DNA of 49,692 bases from Burkholderiales bacterium (GTDB taxonomy: Bacteria; Pseudomonadota; Gammaproteobacteria; Burkholderiales; SG8-39). The notes below the pieces were generated by a model, which worked only from the letters and a program-made list of their open reading frames with translations, searched no databases and was not told the origin of the DNA. The stretch is from NCBI GenBank assembly GCA_020845995.1, contig JADLES010000078.1, forward strand, positions 1-49,692, written 5' to 3'. Shown one piece after another: positions 26,391 to 34,151 of this stretch (positions are counted from its first letter, which is position 1; every line of letters begins with the position of its first letter). Made by a program: the position numbers and the translations under genes.

Positions 26391-26565
26391 CTAAACCGCC
26401 TTCCCTGTCCCCGGTCGCCTTCGCTTCGCCACCTCCCCGGGTTGCCCCTTCTCCTTCAACCGCCCCACCCCAAACATCGCCAGCAACTCGCTCGCCGGCT
26501 CGTCCTTCGGATCCTGCGGTACTGAAGGCCTAGTTGACGATCTGCTGCCTCGCGTTGCTCGCCAT
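26391..26565 (-). pseudogene. Deletion scar: hsdM start joined to hsdS tail
   Basis: One base after the Fic stop, an ATG opens MASNARQQIVN and then TAG. It aligns with the intact HsdM start MNGNATQQIVNKAW, with the lysine codon replaced by TAG. About 10 nt later, in another frame, the sequence becomes an HsdS C-terminus (VPQDPKDEPASELL) closely like that of the chimera at 27813-29312 (VPQDPKDEPAGELL), running to a TAG at 26391. So an hsdM start is joined directly to an hsdS end. This is best explained by a deletion that removed nearly all of a second hsdM-hsdS pair. Between 26243 and 26390 there is only the A/T-rich abiEi control region. Confidence 0.8.
26480..26522 (-). repeat. Direct repeat copy B (hsdS tail)
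   Basis: 43 bp matching 27911-27953 at 39 positions, same orientation. It encodes the PQDPKDEPA part of HsdS inside the scar. Together with copy A it flanks the fic gene. Confidence 0.8.
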
Positions 26566-26566
26566 C

Positions 26567-27742
26567 TCAGGCCGCCGCTTCCGGGTAGAGCCGCGGGAAG
26601 TAGAAGGCGAGCGCATCCAGCGGCAGCCCGATGCTCACGGGCCCTTTCGGCGTATCCGAGACCAGCAGTTCCTTCTTCAGCATCGCCGCGATCGCCTTGT
26701 CCGCGACTCGCGCGCCGAGACCCGTCATCTGCTTGAACTCTCCCCGCCTCACCGACCCGGCCAGGAACACGTGGTAGAGCGCCGGCTCCGCCTCGACGCG
26801 GATGTCGCCTTCGGCCTCCGCGAGCAGCTTCAGGTAGGCCCGCATGCGCGGTCGCAGATCCTTCAACTGCAGCAGTTCCGACATGAACGTGACCTGGTCG
26901 AGGCAGGTATCCAGGAAATATTTCGCGAAGGCGGCAAGCCCCTTCTCCGACAGATTCCCGCGCCCGTCCAGATCGCCCTCGCGCGGCTGGTCCGCGTCGG
27001 CCAGCCGGGCGTAGTAGGTTTTCACGCTGCGCGCGAGTCCTCGCGATACCGCCCACAACCCGCTGCCCGCGCCCTGCCGAAGCAGCGCCGCCTGCGATTG
27101 GAGCCGCATCACGCGGCCGTTGCCGTCGCGGAACGGGTGCACCCACGCGAGCCGGTGATGCGCGCAGGCGAGCGCGATCAATTGCCGCGAAGCGCCCTTC
27201 TGCGCCGCATAGACCTGTTCCACGCGATCCAGAAAATGCGGCACCGCCTGCCAGACCGGCGCGATATGCGCTCCAACCTCCACATTCTTCCTGCGCCATG
27301 CCCCGGGAATGATCGCGTCGCCTTGCTCCGCAACCCGCTCCGCGGCGGGCAGCCTGCCGTAGAAGCTCGCGTGCAGACGCGCGATGAAATCCGGGGCATA
27401 CACCGACAGCGCCGGTTCGGCGGCAAGCCAGGACTCCATCTCCTTCTGCGTGTCGATATGAGCGATCGCCAGCCGCTGCAGGCGCGCCTTTTCGGGAGAT
27501 TTGTCGAAATCCTTCCGCAGTGCCCGCTCGATTTCGCGCGGATGCGTGTGCTGCCCCTCGATGCGGTTCGAGTAGTACGCATTCACCCCGCGCAGCAGGT
27601 CCGCGATCCGCGCCCCCGTCGCCGGGTGCACCAGCCCCTTCAGCTCCAACGCCCGGGCCGACAGCTTCTCGGCCAGCGCCTCCAGTTCCGGATGCGCCAG
27701 CGTCGGCAGCAAGGGCTCGAATTGGTGAGTAGCTTCGTACAA
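26567..27742 (-). CDS. Fic-family protein (predicted AMPylase)
   Basis: 391 residues starting at TTG 27742; no ATG exists nearby and no clear ribosome site. The catalytic motif HPFRDGNGR (202-210) is canonical. An N-terminal inhibitory-helix motif SNRIEG (58-63) places it in class II, where the protein inhibits its own active site. A C-terminal winged-helix part (residues about 300-385: MTGLGARVADKAIAAMLKKELL) suggests DNA binding or self-regulation. Known Fic enzymes transfer AMP or another nucleotide-derived group to target proteins. It sits between two hsd deletion scars; such genes are common passengers of type I restriction loci. Confidence 0.9.
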   Translation of the reverse strand: MYEATHQFEPLLPTLAHPELEALAEKLSARALELKGLVHPATGARIADLLRGVNAYYSNRIEGQHTHPREIERALRKDFDKSPEKARLQRLAIAHIDTQKEMESWLAAEPALSVYAPDFIARLHASFYGRLPAAERVAEQGDAIIPGAWRRKNVEVGAHIAPVWQAVPHFLDRVEQVYAAQKGASRQLIALACAHHRLAWVHPFRDGNGRVMRLQSQAALLRQGAGSGLWAVSRGLARSVKTYYARLADADQPREGDLDGRGNLSEKGLAAFAKYFLDTCLDQVTFMSELLQLKDLRPRMRAYLKLLAEAEGDIRVEAEPALYHVFLAGSVRRGEFKQMTGLGARVADKAIAAMLKKELLVSDTPKGPVSIGLPLDALAFYFPRLYPEAAA

Positions 27743-27748
27743 AAATAT

Positions 27749-27843
27749 GCGAATCTTTATGCGAGTTATTTTTAATAATAACTCATTGATTCACATGATG
27801 CCTATAAGAACATCAAGTCGTTTTTGTGCGAATCTTTTTGCGG
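27749..27843. promoter_or_regulatory. A/T-rich control region of fic with inverted and direct repeats
   Basis: GAGTTATT-TTTAAT-AATAACTC (27764-27785) is a perfect 8-bp inverted repeat about 20 nt upstream of the fic start. TGCGAATCTTT occurs at 27749 and again at 27828, the second copy inside the last codons of the chimeric gene. The segment is far richer in A/T than its neighbours. An operator for fic or a terminator for the upstream gene are both possible. Confidence 0.45.
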
Positions 27844-29312
27844 ATCTTTTGAGCCCCTTTCTCCCGCCCAATCAACCCCTTACCCGCCACCCGCCCCGCC
27901 CGAATCCTCGCCAGCAACTCCCCCGCCGGCTCGTCCTTCGGGTCCTGCGGCACAAGCTTCCCCTCGAATGCGCGCTTGAGTATGGACTGACGAAGATGGC
28001 TGGACCGAATCGCAGACTTCTCGCTCTCCTGCACCAAGCGCTCTTGCACCGATAGCAATCGCTCGATCGCCATTGAAATCTCTGCCTGCTCATCCGATGG
28101 TGGCAACGGTACTCGTATCTCTCTGATTAACCCAAGATTTAGATTAGGCTGCACACCGCCAGACGCAACGCGCCGCATGTCCTCATAACTCTTGGCGAGA
28201 AAGGTCTTCACATAGGGGCGACATGCCGACGACGAACCTAAGAAAACGAGAGCAGCCAAAGCCTGATTCGTCGTTGCCTCAAACAGCAACTCGGAGACCT
28301 TTCCGCGTGTCTTTCCTTCTCCGTACATCGCAAGAACGAGAGTATTCACCGGATACATGAACAGATTGGTCTCCTCAAGCGCGGAAGCGGTGACAAGCTG
28401 CGACGCCTCTCTGACAAATGGCGCATTGACCACAGCGCTCGTCACCCACGGAATCGAGCCACCGGCCCAGTACCGTGTCTCACTTCGCAAGGGCGTCGCC
28501 CCGGTACCAATCTCCGCCAACTGATCTAGCGTCGCCCAACACCATCCCTCTGGTAGTTCTGGTAATCCTGCCACCCCCGGCTTCACCGGCTCCGGATACT
28601 TTTCCTTCCACCCCTTCGGCGACGCCTGCTTCTTCTCCGCGTACTTCTTGATCTGCGCCTCCTCCCACTTCTTCCTGCGCTCGGTCAGGATGCGCTTCGC
28701 CCCGCCGAAGCGGATCAGGCGCTCGCAGAAGGCGGCCGCCGTATGCGTCTTGCCGCTGCCGGTGGCCATCTGGATGAGCGCGCGCGGCTTGCCGCGGGCG
28801 AACGATTGCTCCAGATTCTCCACCGTCTGCCGCTGCACGGGCCACAGGCCTTCGGGCAGGAGCGGCGGCATCTTGCGCAGCCGCGCCCGCACCTGCACTT
28901 CCATGTTCGCGAGCCGCACCAGTTTCTCGGGACGGTGGAACGTGAACACCTCGCGGCTGCGCGCGTCGGGCTCCAGGCCGTTGGTGAACTGCGTCACCGC
29001 GCCGGTGGATTCGTAGGCGAACGGCGGCGGCCGGCGCCAGGCCGGCAGGTGCGCAGGCACGCCCAGCGTGTACTTGCGGCTCTGGATCTCCACGCCCTTG
29101 AGCGGATGGCCCTCGGGCTTGGCCTCGACCACGCCGATGACCTTGCCGCCGGCGTAGAGCAGGTAATCGACCGGCCCGGTTTCCAGCGGGAACTCGCGGA
29201 CGGCGATGCCGGAACCCGCGACGAGATTCATCGCCTTGTGGTCCTGAACGATCCAGCCCGCCGACGCAAGCTGGCGATCGATCTCAAGACGCGCTTTTTG
29301 TTCTGGCTCCAC
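27813..29312 (-). CDS. In-frame chimera: HsdR nuclease domain and Walker A fused to C-terminal half of HsdS
   Basis: 499 residues. Residues 1-209 are the N-terminal part of a type I restriction subunit: nuclease residues D49 (PVDYLLY), E63/K65 (VVEAK) and Q77-Y81 (QSRKY) are all present, followed by LWPVQRQTVENLEQS and Walker A ATGSGKT (183-189). After GGAKRIL the helicase is missing. From TERRKKWEEAQ (210) the protein is HsdS: central linker, one target-recognition domain starting GLPELPEGWCWATL (249-262), LNLGLIREIRVPLPP (391-405) and the C-terminal repeat RQSILKRAFEGKLVPQDP. The shared CGCATCCTG at 28686-28694 fits both parents, so a microhomology deletion is likely. The recognition domain (roughly 27960-28560) is less GC-rich than its flanks. 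It stays open, so it may still be made. Confidence 0.85.
   Translation of the reverse strand: MEPEQKARLEIDRQLASAGWIVQDHKAMNLVAGSGIAVREFPLETGPVDYLLYAGGKVIGVVEAKPEGHPLKGVEIQSRKYTLGVPAHLPAWRRPPPFAYESTGAVTQFTNGLEPDARSREVFTFHRPEKLVRLANMEVQVRARLRKMPPLLPEGLWPVQRQTVENLEQSFARGKPRALIQMATGSGKTHTAAAFCERLIRFGGAKRILTERRKKWEEAQIKKYAEKKQASPKGWKEKYPEPVKPGVAGLPELPEGWCWATLDQLAEIGTGATPLRSETRYWAGGSIPWVTSAVVNAPFVREASQLVTASALEETNLFMYPVNTLVLAMYGEGKTRGKVSELLFEATTNQALAALVFLGSSSACRPYVKTFLAKSYEDMRRVASGGVQPNLNLGLIREIRVPLPPSDEQAEISMAIERLLSVQERLVQESEKSAIRSSHLRQSILKRAFEGKLVPQDPKDEPAGELLARIRAGRVAGKGLIGREKGAQKIRKKIRTKTT
27911..27953 (-). repeat. Direct repeat copy A (hsdS tail)
   Basis: 43 bp inside the chimeric gene, matching 26480-26522 at 39 positions in the same orientation. 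The pair marks two hsdS 3' ends about 1.4 kb apart. Confidence 0.8.
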
Positions 29313-29339
29313 CGGCTCCCCGTGGGTGGAGTCTCCCTT

Positions 29340-30464
29340 TTACCAACCGCCGAACCGCTCCCATCGCGCCGGCACTTCCTGCTTCCCTTCCACGACGTTG
29401 TAGCCCCCGTGCTGCGCGCCAGTAGCGCAGGCATGGTTTGGGAGAATTCGCAGGCGAGTGCCGACAGGCAGCTCGGGTACCCTTCCGCCAGACCGGTGAG
29501 AAATGACACCGTGCTCCTGGCTGGTTTCTACGACGATGAGGTCGTGGTAGGGACGTCCGTCGATGTCGCAGACGAGGCCGTAGCCCTGGTCGACGGGTTG
29601 CCTGGCGGTGCCGCGGTCGCGGGAGAGGGCCATCCAGCCGGCGTCGATCAGGGTCCAGCCTTTGTCGGGGCGGTGGCCGTTGACGGTGGTGAGCACCGAT
29701 AGCGCGATGTCTTCGACCTTGCAGACGCCGATGCCGGCCATAACGAGGTCGAAGAAGACGAAAACGCCGGCGCGGACTTCAGTGACGCCGTCGAGGCGTT
29801 CGGCGAAGTGGGCGGTCGGGGTGGAGCCGACGCTGACGATGGGCTGCGGCGCTTGTGCCGCCCCACCAAAGAAGCCCGCTTCGCGCAGGCGCGTGGCGGC
29901 GCGGACGGCGCCTGCCCTCTCCTGCTCGGCGATGGCGCGCAGGGCGGCGTCGCCACGGGCGTCGTAAGAGCCCCCGGCGTGGGTCATGACGCCCGCCACG
30001 GTGTTGCCCGATTGGCGCAGCGCGTTCGCTAGCGGGATCAGCTTTTCGCTCTCGGGCTTGAGGCCCGCGCGGTGGCCGTCGGTGTCGATCTCGATCAGTA
30101 CGCGAAATCCCGAGATGGCGCGCGCGGTCTCGATGCTGTCGGTGAGGAGGGTGAGCTGCGCGCCGCGCTCGATGAGCTTCTTCGCCCTCGCCTGCTTGTC
30201 GGGCGTGAAGCCGACGGCGTAGAGGATGTCGCGGTAGCCGCCGTCGAAGAACTGCTCGGCCTCGCGCAGGGTGGAGACGGTGATCGGCGGACGGCCGGGA
30301 CCGACCACGGCCTCGACTGCTTCGAGCGACTTGGCGGTCTTCACGTGCAGGCGCAGCGGCACGCCGAGCGCGGCGAGCCGAGAGATGAGGCGCTCGGCGT
30401 TGGCTGCGACTCTGGCGCGGTCGACGACGAGGCAGGGAGTGTCGAGCTGGGTAAGGTCGGTCAT
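29340..30464 (-). CDS. D-threonine-aldolase-like, fold-type III PLP enzyme
   Basis: 374 residues from the ATG at 30464 (MTDLTQLDTPCLVVDRARVAANA). The alanine-racemase-like barrel carries the PLP lysine in LHVKTAKSLE (near residue 42). The metal-site pattern of the DSD1/D-threonine aldolase family appears near the C-terminus (NHACATGAQHGGYNVV, with the His and Cys ligands). Members cleave or dehydrate D-3-hydroxy amino acids in the cytoplasm. It ends 27 nt before the chimeric hsd gene and marks the edge of the defence island. Confidence 0.85.
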   Translation of the reverse strand: MTDLTQLDTPCLVVDRARVAANAERLISRLAALGVPLRLHVKTAKSLEAVEAVVGPGRPPITVSTLREAEQFFDGGYRDILYAVGFTPDKQARAKKLIERGAQLTLLTDSIETARAISGFRVLIEIDTDGHRAGLKPESEKLIPLANALRQSGNTVAGVMTHAGGSYDARGDAALRAIAEQERAGAVRAATRLREAGFFGGAAQAPQPIVSVGSTPTAHFAERLDGVTEVRAGVFVFFDLVMAGIGVCKVEDIALSVLTTVNGHRPDKGWTLIDAGWMALSRDRGTARQPVDQGYGLVCDIDGRPYHDLIVVETSQEHGVISHRSGGRVPELPVGTRLRILPNHACATGAQHGGYNVVEGKQEVPARWERFGGW

Positions 30465-30577
30465 GGCGCGGCCGCAGGGAACTGAGCGATGCCTGGAGAG
30501 TAGCAAGATGCGCGGGTGGAGGGTTCCCGGCCATTCAGGTCGGCGACCGCAGGCGCGCTCGACCTGCTCGAACCTTG

Positions 30578-30714
30578 TACAATGCGCTCCGCAGGTTCTC
30601 AGGTCGTGAAGTAGCTGGTCCCGGCGAAGGTGCCGTACTCATCAGGTAGTTCCCTCCCGAAGTGCCCGCAGTCCGGGAAGAGCTGTTCTTCCCTTTCAAT
30701 CGCAAGGAACGAAA
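30578..30714 (+). promoter_or_regulatory. Promoter and long leader of the cold-shock gene
   Basis: TACAAT at 30578-30583 is a good -10 candidate. It would give a leader of about 125 nt before the csp ATG. The leader contains complementary GC stretches (for example CCCGAAGTGCCCGCAGTCCGGG at 30657-30678 as part of a stem) and an AAGGAACG ribosome site. Long structured leaders that refold in the cold are known for cspA genes; here this is inferred from length and position. Confidence 0.5.
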
Positions 30715-30918
30715 ATGAGTACAGGTACCGTGAAGTGGTTCAACGACGCCAAGGGTTTCGGCTTCATCACGCCGGAAGACGGCGGCAAGGATCTGTTCGT
30801 GCACTTCTCGTCCATCCAGGGCGCCGGCTTCAAGTCGCTCAAGGAAGGACAGAAGGTCACGTACGAAGTCGGCCAGGGTCCGAAGGGCCCGAGCGCCAAC
30901 AACGTACAGCCTGCCTAA
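30715..30918 (+). CDS. Cold-shock protein (CspA family)
   Basis: 67 residues, the typical size. RNP1 KGFGFI (residues 13-18) and RNP2 DLFVHF are intact on the five-stranded OB fold, starting [17 protein letters not shown]. It binds single-stranded RNA and DNA and acts as an RNA chaperone. AAGGAACG precedes the ATG. The gene has its own leader and an intrinsic terminator; a small protein of unknown family starts 8 nt after the terminator. Confidence 0.95.
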   Translation: MSTGTVKWFNDAKGFGFITPEDGGKDLFVHFSSIQGAGFKSLKEGQKVTYEVGQGPKGPSANNVQPA

Positions 30919-30938
30919 CCGGCCCGCGAACCACGGAG

Positions 30939-30964
30939 AAAGCCCGCGCAAGCGGGCTTTTTTT
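30939..30964 (+). terminator. Intrinsic terminator after the cold-shock gene
   Basis: Stem AAAGCCCGC / GCGGGCTTT with GCAA loop, followed by a run of T (30958-30964). Confidence 0.92.
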
Positions 30965-30971
30965 ATCGCCG

Positions 30972-31220
30972 ATGAAATCTGCCAAGTTCGATATGCCCCT
31001 GCTCTCTCGCAGCACCGAGTGGAGCGCGGAGCGGCTCGCGAAGCTCTCGCTCGTCGAGCTGAAGGCGCTGCAGGCCAACGCCGAGCGCCTGGGCGAGCCC
31101 GAGCTCGCGGCGCGGTGCGCGACGCAGGCGACGACGCTGCGGCGCGCCACGCTGAAGGCGCAGAAGCCCACTGGCTCGAAGCCGAAGCCCGTCGTGAAGA
31201 AGGTGCTCGAGGAAAGCTAG
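30972..31220 (+). CDS. Small basic protein, paralogue of the one at 36883
   Basis: 82 residues starting MKSAKFDMPLLS. The core STEWSAERLAKLSLVELKAL, then ANAERLGEP and a Cys, matches the small protein at 36883-37092 position by position (W, R, LS, E, K, L, ANAERL, EP, C). A Lys/Pro-rich basic tail follows. I know no function for it. The pattern suggests a helical nucleic-acid- or ribosome-associated protein, but that is a guess. It starts 8 nt after the csp terminator with no ribosome site, so the T-run (TTTTAT, 30961-30966) might double as a weak -10. Confidence 0.7.
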   Translation: MKSAKFDMPLLSRSTEWSAERLAKLSLVELKALQANAERLGEPELAARCATQATTLRRATLKAQKPTGSKPKPVVKKVLEES

Positions 31221-31239
31221 CGCCGAACTCCCTATATAT

Positions 31240-31719
31240 ATGAGTGAGCTCGGCCAACTCGGCGCCGCGGCGGGCGCCTTGCTCAAGGCGCGCAAGGAGA
31301 CGATCGCGGTGGCCGAGTCGTCAGCAGGCGGGCTGATCAATGCGTCGCTGGTCGCGGTGCCGGGCGCATCCGCCTTTTACCTCGGCGGAGTCCTCGTCTA
31401 TACGAAGTCTTCCCGGGAAAACCTGCTCGGCATCGCGGCGGCGGAAATGAAGGGCATCCGCTCGGCGAGCGAGCCGTTCGCGCAGTTGATGGCGCGGCGG
31501 GTGCGGGCGAGGACGGGCGCGACCTGGGGGCTGGCCGAGACAGGCGCGGCCGGCCCCACGGGCAACCGCTATGGCGATGCCGCGGGGCACGCCTGCATCG
31601 CGGTGAGCGGGCCGGTGGAGAAAGTCATCACGGTGGAAACGGGCAGCGTGGATCGGGAAGCGAACATGCGCGAGTTCACGCGCCGCGCGCTCGCGCTGCT
31701 GGAAGAGGCGCTGCAGTGA
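31240..31719 (+). CDS. pncC: CinA C-terminal-type nicotinamide-nucleotide amidase
   Basis: 159 residues, the stand-alone PncC/CinA-C form. AVAESSAGGLINASLVAVPGAS is the family signature (usually ESCTGG; here ESSAGG), with GLAETGAAGPTG later. It deamidates NMN to NaMN to recycle pyridine nucleotides. The Cys-Thr to Ser-Ala change in the signature may alter activity. It ends in a GTGA overlap with the next gene, so the two are translationally coupled. Confidence 0.8.
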   Translation: MSELGQLGAAAGALLKARKETIAVAESSAGGLINASLVAVPGASAFYLGGVLVYTKSSRENLLGIAAAEMKGIRSASEPFAQLMARRVRARTGATWGLAETGAAGPTGNRYGDAAGHACIAVSGPVEKVITVETGSVDREANMREFTRRALALLEEALQ

Positions 31720-32372
31720 TCTTCGGCCTGTTCGGCAAGAGGTCGCGCGTTGCGCGCGAGCCGACGCGCATCTGGCGCACCTGGAACACCAAGATCGACC
31801 GCGTGGCGGCGGAAGCGGTGGCGGCGGAGCGGGTGCTGGTCGTCGCGCATTTCCGCGTCTTCGTGGACGGGATCCAGAAGGCGCTCGAGCACCACGGCAA
31901 GGCGGCGCGGGTGTACACGGACGCCTTCGGCAGCGTGCACCTCGGCTCGGCCGCTGGCCTGGGCACCGCGCAGGGCGTCGCGGTGGCGCTCACGCGCACC
32001 CTGCCCGCGCCGAAGGCCGCTGCGCCCACCGATGATCCCGAGCTGCTGGTCCTCGTCGCTGGACATCACTTCCTCTCCAGCGAGGACGAGCGCATCGCCG
32101 CCTGGTGCGAGGGGCTGGGCGTGCCGGTGCGGCTGCGCTTCCACGACTCGCTGCAATCGGCGCTGCTCGGCATGTTCAACGTCGCGAACATCGCCCCGAT
32201 GCTCGAGAAACTGGGCATGACCGACGACGAGGCGATCGAGCACAGCTATGTCGACGGCGCCATCCGCAACGCGCAGAAGAGGACCGCCTCTGTCGCCACC
32301 GGCTCGCGCGCGGCGGACTCGCCGGAGGAGTGGATGCGCCTCAACCTGCCGGCGCAGCCGCCGGGGTCCTAG
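31716..32372 (+). CDS. Conserved hypothetical cytoplasmic protein
   Basis: 218 residues with GTG start overlapping the pncC stop. The sequence alternates hydrophobic strands and helices (RVLVVAHFRVFVDGIQKALEHHG, LLVLVAGHHFLSSEDERIAAWCEGLG, VPVRLRFHDSLQSALLGMF), which suggests a Rossmann-like fold of the kind seen in the SecA/helicase-accessory group. No catalytic motif is visible. I do not recognise a family. Its stop overlaps the stop of the convergent membrane protein. Confidence 0.65.
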   Translation: MIFGLFGKRSRVAREPTRIWRTWNTKIDRVAAEAVAAERVLVVAHFRVFVDGIQKALEHHGKAARVYTDAFGSVHLGSAAGLGTAQGVAVALTRTLPAPKAAAPTDDPELLVLVAGHHFLSSEDERIAAWCEGLGVPVRLRFHDSLQSALLGMFNVANIAPMLEKLGMTDDEAIEHSYVDGAIRNAQKRTASVATGSRAADSPEEWMRLNLPAQPPGS

Positions 32373-32830
32373 CCCGTCCTCGATTCCTGCTTCGTCTGCC
32401 TGGAGCCGCTGCGGCGGTAAAGGCTGTGGACGATTGCCGCGACCAGCGGCAAGCATAGCGACAACACGGCGAGGACTGCCCACGGGCTCTGGACGAATTG
32501 GTCGAAGGCGCGGCCGCTCGCAGCCGTCATCTTGCCGAACATCAGCCAGGCCTCGAAGGCGCCGACTACCGCCGGCAGCGCGAGGCCGGCGAAGAAGCAG
32601 CGGAAGTGGCCGCGCCAGCGCACGCCGAGCACCCACAGGTCGAGCACCAGCAGCGCCGGCACGACGAAGAGCGATGCGAAGAACACCGTCATCCCCGCCC
32701 AGCTGCCCGTGCCGCTGGTGGAGGCGATAAGAATGTATTGCCAGCCGACAAAGAACGCGACCGGCAGCAGCACGCCGTTGCCGATGCGCGCGAGGATCGA
32801 GACCCGCGCAGCTGGTTCGGCGTCCGTCAC
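32369..32830 (-). CDS. Small integral membrane protein, four helices
   Basis: 153 residues with four clear membrane segments (LLPVAFFVGWQYILIA, MTVFFASLFVVPALLVLDLWVL, CFFAGLALPAVVGAFEAWLMF, VLAVLSLCLPLVAAIVHSLY) and a charged C-terminal tail. No family recognised. It ends the minus-strand run starting with the ParB-like gene and begins 3 nt after the MBL hydrolase stop. Confidence 0.65.
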   Translation of the reverse strand: MTDAEPAARVSILARIGNGVLLPVAFFVGWQYILIASTSGTGSWAGMTVFFASLFVVPALLVLDLWVLGVRWRGHFRCFFAGLALPAVVGAFEAWLMFGKMTAASGRAFDQFVQSPWAVLAVLSLCLPLVAAIVHSLYRRSGSRQTKQESRTG

Positions 32831-32833
32831 GAC

Positions 32834-33700
32834 TCAGGCCTTGAACCGGTAGCCGCCCGCCCCGCGGCGGATGTGGCCCGCCGTGGGCGTGGCGAAGTGG
32901 GTGCCGAGCACGAGCACCTTGCCATCGCGGTATTTCTCGAGGAAGGCGCGGCGCGTGGCGCGTGCGGCTTCCGGGTCGACGTCGAAGCGATTTGCCCAGC
33001 CGGGCTCGCTGCATTGCGCCGGGTGGTGGATGAGGTCGCCCGTGATCACCGCCTCGCTGCCCTGCGACGAGATGCGCACCGAGACGTGCCCGGGCGTGTG
33101 GCCAGGTGTGGGTTCGAGGAACACTTCCTCGGTAATGCAGTGATCGGGCTCGACCAGTTCGGCGAGGCCCGCTTCGACGATCGGGCGCACGGAATCGTCC
33201 TGGATCGCCTTGTCCTGCGCGTCCTGCGCTTCGCTCCAGTACGCCCATTCCTTGCGCCCGATCAGGTAGCGCGCGTTGGGAAAGGTCGGCACCCATTTGC
33301 CGCCGGCCAGCATCGTGTTCCAGCCGACGTGGTCGACGTGCAGGTGCGTGCAGACGACGGTCGTGACGCGCTCGCGCGGGAAGCCAGCCTCGGCGAGGTC
33401 CTCGAGGAAGCGGCCCTTGCGCATGTTCCAGTTCTTCACGGCGCGCGGCTTGTCATTGCCGATGCAGGTGTCCACGACGATGGTTTCGCCCTGCGATTCG
33501 ACGACAAAGGCGTGGATCGAGGAAATGAGCATGCCCTCCGCGGTCATGAAGTGGGGCCGCAGCCAGGCGTGCTGCAGCAGCTTCTCGGGCGTCGCGTCGG
33601 CATAGAGGAAGCTGCCCGGCGTAGGGCCTTCAGCCTCGACCACTCGCGTGATGCGCACCGCGCCGATCTGCCAGCGGAGAACGGGGTACGTGGTGGGCAT
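32834..33700 (-). CDS. MBL-fold metallo-hydrolase
   Basis: 288 residues. The zinc-binding motif THLHVDHVGW (near residue 117), a later histidine in PTPGHTPGH and the aspartate in VITGDLIHHP identify the metallo-beta-lactamase fold, in the lactonase-like branch of cytoplasmic hydrolases (AttM/AhlA-type). The C-terminal histidine in GTHFATPTAGH completes the site. The natural substrate cannot be told: lactones or phosphate esters are typical. Confidence 0.88.
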   Translation of the reverse strand: MPTTYPVLRWQIGAVRITRVVEAEGPTPGSFLYADATPEKLLQHAWLRPHFMTAEGMLISSIHAFVVESQGETIVVDTCIGNDKPRAVKNWNMRKGRFLEDLAEAGFPRERVTTVVCTHLHVDHVGWNTMLAGGKWVPTFPNARYLIGRKEWAYWSEAQDAQDKAIQDDSVRPIVEAGLAELVEPDHCITEEVFLEPTPGHTPGHVSVRISSQGSEAVITGDLIHHPAQCSEPGWANRFDVDPEAARATRRAFLEKYRDGKVLVLGTHFATPTAGHIRRGAGGYRFKA

Positions 33701-33721
33701 GGGGATCCGAGAATCCGCGAC

Positions 33722-34147
33722 TCAGCGGCGAAGATCGCAGATCGGCGCGAATTGTTCCAGCTCAACCACCTGCGCCTTGCCGGCTGCGGCGGCGAACGCG
33801 ACATCGGCCCTGCCGGGCGGCTCGTCGGCGGCGGTAAGGAAGCCCACCAGCATCTGCCCGCGCTGCGGAGTCTCCTCCAGCTTGACGATGTGGCGGAAGC
33901 CGCCGCGTACCCTGGCCAGCTGGCGGATGCTGCAAAGGAGAAAGAACGACGAGCCGACCGAGGAGCCGACGTTGCGGATCTCGATGGCGAGCACCGAGGC
34001 GCGCGGCCGGCGTTCGATCTCGCGGATGGAGATGTCCATGGCGGTGCCGGGCGCGGCCGAATGGGCCTCGAACAGCGGTCCGCCCTGCGCGAGCGCGCCT
34101 CCGGCAACGAGGCAGGCAAGCACAGCGAGTGGACCGCCGCGCTTCAA
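33722..34147 (-). CDS. Exported hypothetical protein
   Basis: 141 residues with a signal peptide (MKRGGPLAVLACLVAGGALAQ) and a beta-rich mature part (MDISIREIERRPRASVLAIEIRNVG, SFFLLCSIRQLARVRG, MLVGFLTAADEP). One Cys pair (CSIRQ, CDLRR) could form a disulfide. No family recognised. It starts 4 nt after the ParB-like gene's stop and precedes the MBL gene. Confidence 0.65.
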   Translation of the reverse strand: MKRGGPLAVLACLVAGGALAQGGPLFEAHSAAPGTAMDISIREIERRPRASVLAIEIRNVGSSVGSSFFLLCSIRQLARVRGGFRHIVKLEETPQRGQMLVGFLTAADEPPGRADVAFAAAAGKAQVVELEQFAPICDLRR

Positions 34148-34151
34148 GCCG

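Noticed and set aside
26391-27299. 302-codon minus-strand open frame overlapping fic
   Set aside because: Most of it is fic read in the wrong frame; only its last 45 or so codons (the hsdS tail) are meaningful, and these are reported as a scar.
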